Assembly (NCBI RefSeq): GCF_900129635.1
Contig: NZ_FSRB01000001.1
Coordinates: forward strand, 4,627,501 to 4,691,500
Length of the DNA: 64,000 bases
Origin: Singulisphaera sp. GP187
Lineage (GTDB): Bacteria; Planctomycetota; Planctomycetia; Isosphaerales; Isosphaeraceae
Reading direction: 5' to 3'
Shown piece after piece: positions 61,779 to 64,000 of this stretch; within the stretch, counting starts at the first letter, position 1, and each line of letters begins with the position of its first letter. A program made the position numbers and the translations under genes. The notes beneath the pieces were generated by a model. The model saw only the letters and a list, made by a program, of their open reading frames with translations. It was not told the origin of the DNA and searched no databases.

Positions 61779-62536
61779 ACCGCGGGTCTCCGGCAGAGAT
61801 CGCTCAACGCTTGGTCCAAGGACCGGGGGGAACCTGTTTCCGCGTCCCCCTTCAGTTCGGCCAGGGAACCGTCGTACACCTTCCGGCCTTCGACAAGCAC
61901 CGCGACGCGGTCGCACAAGGACTCGACATCGCTCAAGGCATGGGAGATCAAGAGGACGGTCCGCCCGCGCTTGCGCTGTTCGAGAACGAGGTCGCGGACG
62001 AGTTGTCGCCCCCCGAGGTCGAGTCCCTCGGTCGGCTCGTCGAGGACCAGGAGGTCGGGGTCATTCAAGAGGGCTTGGGCCAGTCCGAGGCGCTGAGTCA
62101 TTCCTTTGCTGTAGCCGCCGATCGGTTCTCGGCTGCGATCGGCCAGGCCGACGCGCTCGAGCAGGGCGGGGATGCGCCGGCGGAGCTCGGCACTCGGCAC
62201 CAGCGTCAAGGCGCCGTAATACTGGAGCAGGCCAACGGCGTTCAGGTCACGGGGAAAAGTCGGGGCCTCGTGTACGTAGCCGACGCGTGCCAAGGTCCGG
62301 CGGACGTCCCCAGGCCGGTCGAACCGGAGCACTTCCCCCTCGCTGGGCCGGCAGAGCGACAGTAAGAGCTTGGCCAGGGTCGTCTTGCCGGCCCGGTTCG
62401 GGCCGAGCAGCCCGAACACCTGGCCCGGCTCGATCCGGAGGTCCACATTCCGAACCGCCCACGCGCCGGCGCCGTCATTGGGGTAGTGCTTACCGGCGTT
62501 TCTAAATTCCGCGACAGCGGCCGTCGGCGGTAACAC
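61775..62536 (-). CDS. ABC transporter ATP-binding protein
   Basis: The 253-residue ATPase has Walker A GPNRAGKTT (residues 45-53), Q-loop region SATYTHEAP-like VGYVHEAPTFP, signature YSKGMTQRLGLAQALL, Walker B LLVLDEPTEGLD and H-loop LLISHALSDVE. The Walker A has Arg where most ABC proteins have the second Gly (GPNGAGKT); it still fits GxxxxGKT. The start is GTG 62536 with GGAG ~6 nt before it. It is translationally coupled to the permease (ATGA). Substrate unknown. Confidence 0.9.
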   Translation of the reverse strand: MLPPTAAVAEFRNAGKHYPNDGAGAWAVRNVDLRIEPGQVFGLLGPNRAGKTTLAKLLLSLCRPSEGEVLRFDRPGDVRRTLARVGYVHEAPTFPRDLNAVGLLQYYGALTLVPSAELRRRIPALLERVGLADRSREPIGGYSKGMTQRLGLAQALLNDPDLLVLDEPTEGLDLGGRQLVRDLVLEQRKRGRTVLLISHALSDVESLCDRVAVLVEGRKVYDGSLAELKGDAETGSPRSLDQALSDLCRRPAV

Positions 62537-62570
62537 CGAAGACTCCGCTCCTTTCCCTGGAGAACGCGAT

Positions 62571-64000
62571 TCAGTCGATCAGCGACACCTGGACTCCATC
62601 TTGCATGATGGCACTGAACGCCTGACGGATCTTGTCGGCGCGCTGTTGCGATGTCCCGGTGATGACCTTATACGACGCCAGCGGAGTCGTTGCCGTCGCC
62701 TGAGTGCTGCCAATGTACTGGATGTTCTGCAACAGGTCGAGTGCCGCCGCGCGTTGCGTGCTATTCGTGCTCGGGTCGAAGATCGGTCCCAAGCCCATGC
62801 AGTGAACAAGCACCGGTTTGCGCGTGGTGGAGTAGCCCGGGGCGCTGGCGGTCTCGAGCGCACAGATCTGGTTCACCACCGAGTAGATTTGCGTGGTCAC
62901 CGTACCGGAGTTGGTCGGATACTCACCCGGTTGGCGCACTTTGTAGTAAGAATTGTTGGCACCTCCATTGACGAATGCGGCGGTGGCAGCGGTATTCGCC
63001 ATGCCGTCGGTCTCGAGGATGATCAACCGCTGAGCGCCTTTGCGTCCGAGCCCGCCGGCGTCACCGACAGGTGCCGGGGAGGGGGCAAAAGTACGGAGCG
63101 CCGCGTTGCCGCTGAGTTGATTGTAGGCGAGCATGAACCCCATGACGGTGGTCGTCCCGCCGAAGGCGCGGGGCACGTCGAGGTTATCGGTGTCGTAGGG
63201 GCGAATCTCGGTGCCCGGCGTGTCGATGGTCGACGGGGGAAACCAGAGAGTGTCGCTCAACCGAGCGTAGTCGCGACCGAGGGGCACACGGACCCGGTTG
63301 AAGCTCCCGCTATCGCTGGCGGAGTACTTCGGCGTACTGAAATACATGAGCGAGACGAAGTCATTAGGATGGTTGTTCTTGATGTCTTGCAAAGCCGATT
63401 GAACGCCAAGTTTACAGGCCCAGAGCGGCCCCTCGTGACAATTGCCCGGCCAGTAGGGATTCCAGTTTGCATACTGGCTCCACATATTATAATTGCCAAG
63501 GAAGTCGACCATCGTCATCGGCCCGAACCAGAAGTGGAGCTTGGGCCGTTCAGGATTGTCGCCGTAATCCATGTACTTGGCATTCGTACCGGTCGGCTTC
63601 GCGCTGATTTTCACCGTCCCCCACGTGTAGTCGTCGCCATAGCCCGTGTACTTCGTGACCACATCCCAGGAGGACGAACTCTTCTGGTAGAGGCCGATGA
63701 CGTAGTCGATGTACTCCTTCCAGAACCGCTGGTTGGGGTCGGACGGGGGATACGAGGACGTGCTGATCGTGGTCGGGATCGCGTCGTAATAGAGGATCCG
63801 GCCGGCGCGAAGCTTGGTGGGAAACGGATTCGGCGTTTGCTTGATCCAGGCGAGAATGGCCGCGTAGTTGATGGAGTAGGTTGAGGAACTGGGGACCTTC
63901 CAATTGCCCGACGAATCCCAGAGGGCGGTGTTGTCGGTCGTGCCGAAAAACTTCTGCCGCCAGTCGTTGGCCGTGCGAGGATCGGGAGGCCAGATGAAGA
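62571..64000 (-). CDS. TadG-like vWA-domain pilus-assembly protein, cut by the right edge
   Basis: The frame is open to the right edge, reading NYAAILAWIKQTPNPFPTKL and then LYYDAIPTTI before the internal GTG 63662. The true start is therefore outside the window. The visible part has the large extracytoplasmic vWA-type region of planctomycete TadG-like proteins: VSLMYFSTPKYS, GGTTTVMGFMLAYNQLSG, QRLIILETDGMANTAAT. It ends IMQDGVQVSLID. The N-terminal TadE/RRG segment would be beyond the edge. It ends 34 bp from the ABC ATPase start and is on the opposite strand from the TadE-like genes. Confidence 0.8.
   Translation of the reverse strand, partial: FIWPPDPRTANDWRQKFFGTTDNTALWDSSGNWKVPSSSTYSINYAAILAWIKQTPNPFPTKLRAGRILYYDAIPTTISTSSYPPSDPNQRFWKEYIDYVIGLYQKSSSSWDVVTKYTGYGDDYTWGTVKISAKPTGTNAKYMDYGDNPERPKLHFWFGPMTMVDFLGNYNMWSQYANWNPYWPGNCHEGPLWACKLGVQSALQDIKNNHPNDFVSLMYFSTPKYSASDSGSFNRVRVPLGRDYARLSDTLWFPPSTIDTPGTEIRPYDTDNLDVPRAFGGTTTVMGFMLAYNQLSGNAALRTFAPSPAPVGDAGGLGRKGAQRLIILETDGMANTAATAAFVNGGANNSYYKVRQPGEYPTNSGTVTTQIYSVVNQICALETASAPGYSTTRKPVLVHCMGLGPIFDPSTNSTQRAAALDLLQNIQYIGSTQATATTPLASYKVITGTSQQRADKIRQAFSAIMQDGVQVSLID

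Overview
The window is high-GC bacterial DNA with strong planctomycete character, most like the Isosphaeraceae (Singulisphaera/Paludisphaera type). The evidence is a PSD1-type cytochrome protein paired with a DUF1501 Tat protein, two extracellular proteins carrying the N-terminal 'LEDRRLLT' / 'SRVLLS' motif, ECF sigma factors paired with membrane or WD40 Ser/Thr kinases, TadE/TadG-like pilus proteins, and several families of dispersed palindromic repeats. No tRNA, rRNA or CRISPR array was recognised.

Layout. 1-2.8 kb: dxs (cut by the left edge) and NAD kinase. 2.9-7.5 kb (minus): a GT39-like membrane glycosyltransferase followed by a large AsmA-like protein. 8-11.3 kb: a secreted beta-propeller protein whose LamG-like domain looks split by the propeller, convergent with tilS; a degenerate copy of the tilS 3' end lies on the far side of the propeller gene. 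11.4 kb: a 59-codon gene. 11.87-15.04 kb: a nested insertion, in which one IS (11887-13511) sits in the terminal repeat of an IS701-like element (11872-15038). 15-20.4 kb: a Tat-exported GH32/43-like protein, a small secreted barrel-like protein, an ECF sigma factor with a membrane/coiled-coil tail, and an unknown protein. 20.5-23 kb: an ECF sigma factor and membrane kinase coupled by an ATGA overlap. 23.5-36 kb: an oxalate-decarboxylase-like bicupin, an RND adaptor lipoprotein, two ATGA-coupled HAE1 RND pumps with low-complexity inserts, and an OprP-like porin. 36-40.4 kb: a WD40 kinase divergent from an ECF sigma factor. 41-48 kb: a 2362-residue RTX-repeat surface protein. 48.5 kb: a GT4 glycosyltransferase. 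50-59 kb (minus): tetR and a tight seven-gene run (Spy-like protein, DUF1501, PSD1 cytochrome, keto-pentenoate-hydratase-like protein, AhpD/CMD-like protein, a one-TM protein, SMP-30-like lactonase). 59.7-64 kb: two TadE-like proteins, an ABC transporter pair and a TadG-like vWA protein cut by the right edge.

How they work together. The most system-like unit is the TetR-linked cluster (50005-58945). Two TetR-operator-like palindromes lie at the tetR promoter (58961-58978) and in the gap before the seven-gene run (58270-58287). Three of its families (hydratase, carboxymuconolactone decarboxylase, SMP-30 lactonase) occur in lactone and ring-cleavage catabolism. They are combined here with the planctomycete outer-envelope pair PSD1/DUF1501, which suggests an inducible uptake-and-degradation module. 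The second unit is the RND pump locus, whose two pump genes are bracketed by 168-bp direct repeats and whose partner may be a porin rather than a TolC-type channel.

Functions are assigned by reading motifs in the translated sequence; no database search was possible. Several start sites were re-chosen from ribosome binding sites, as explained in the entries.
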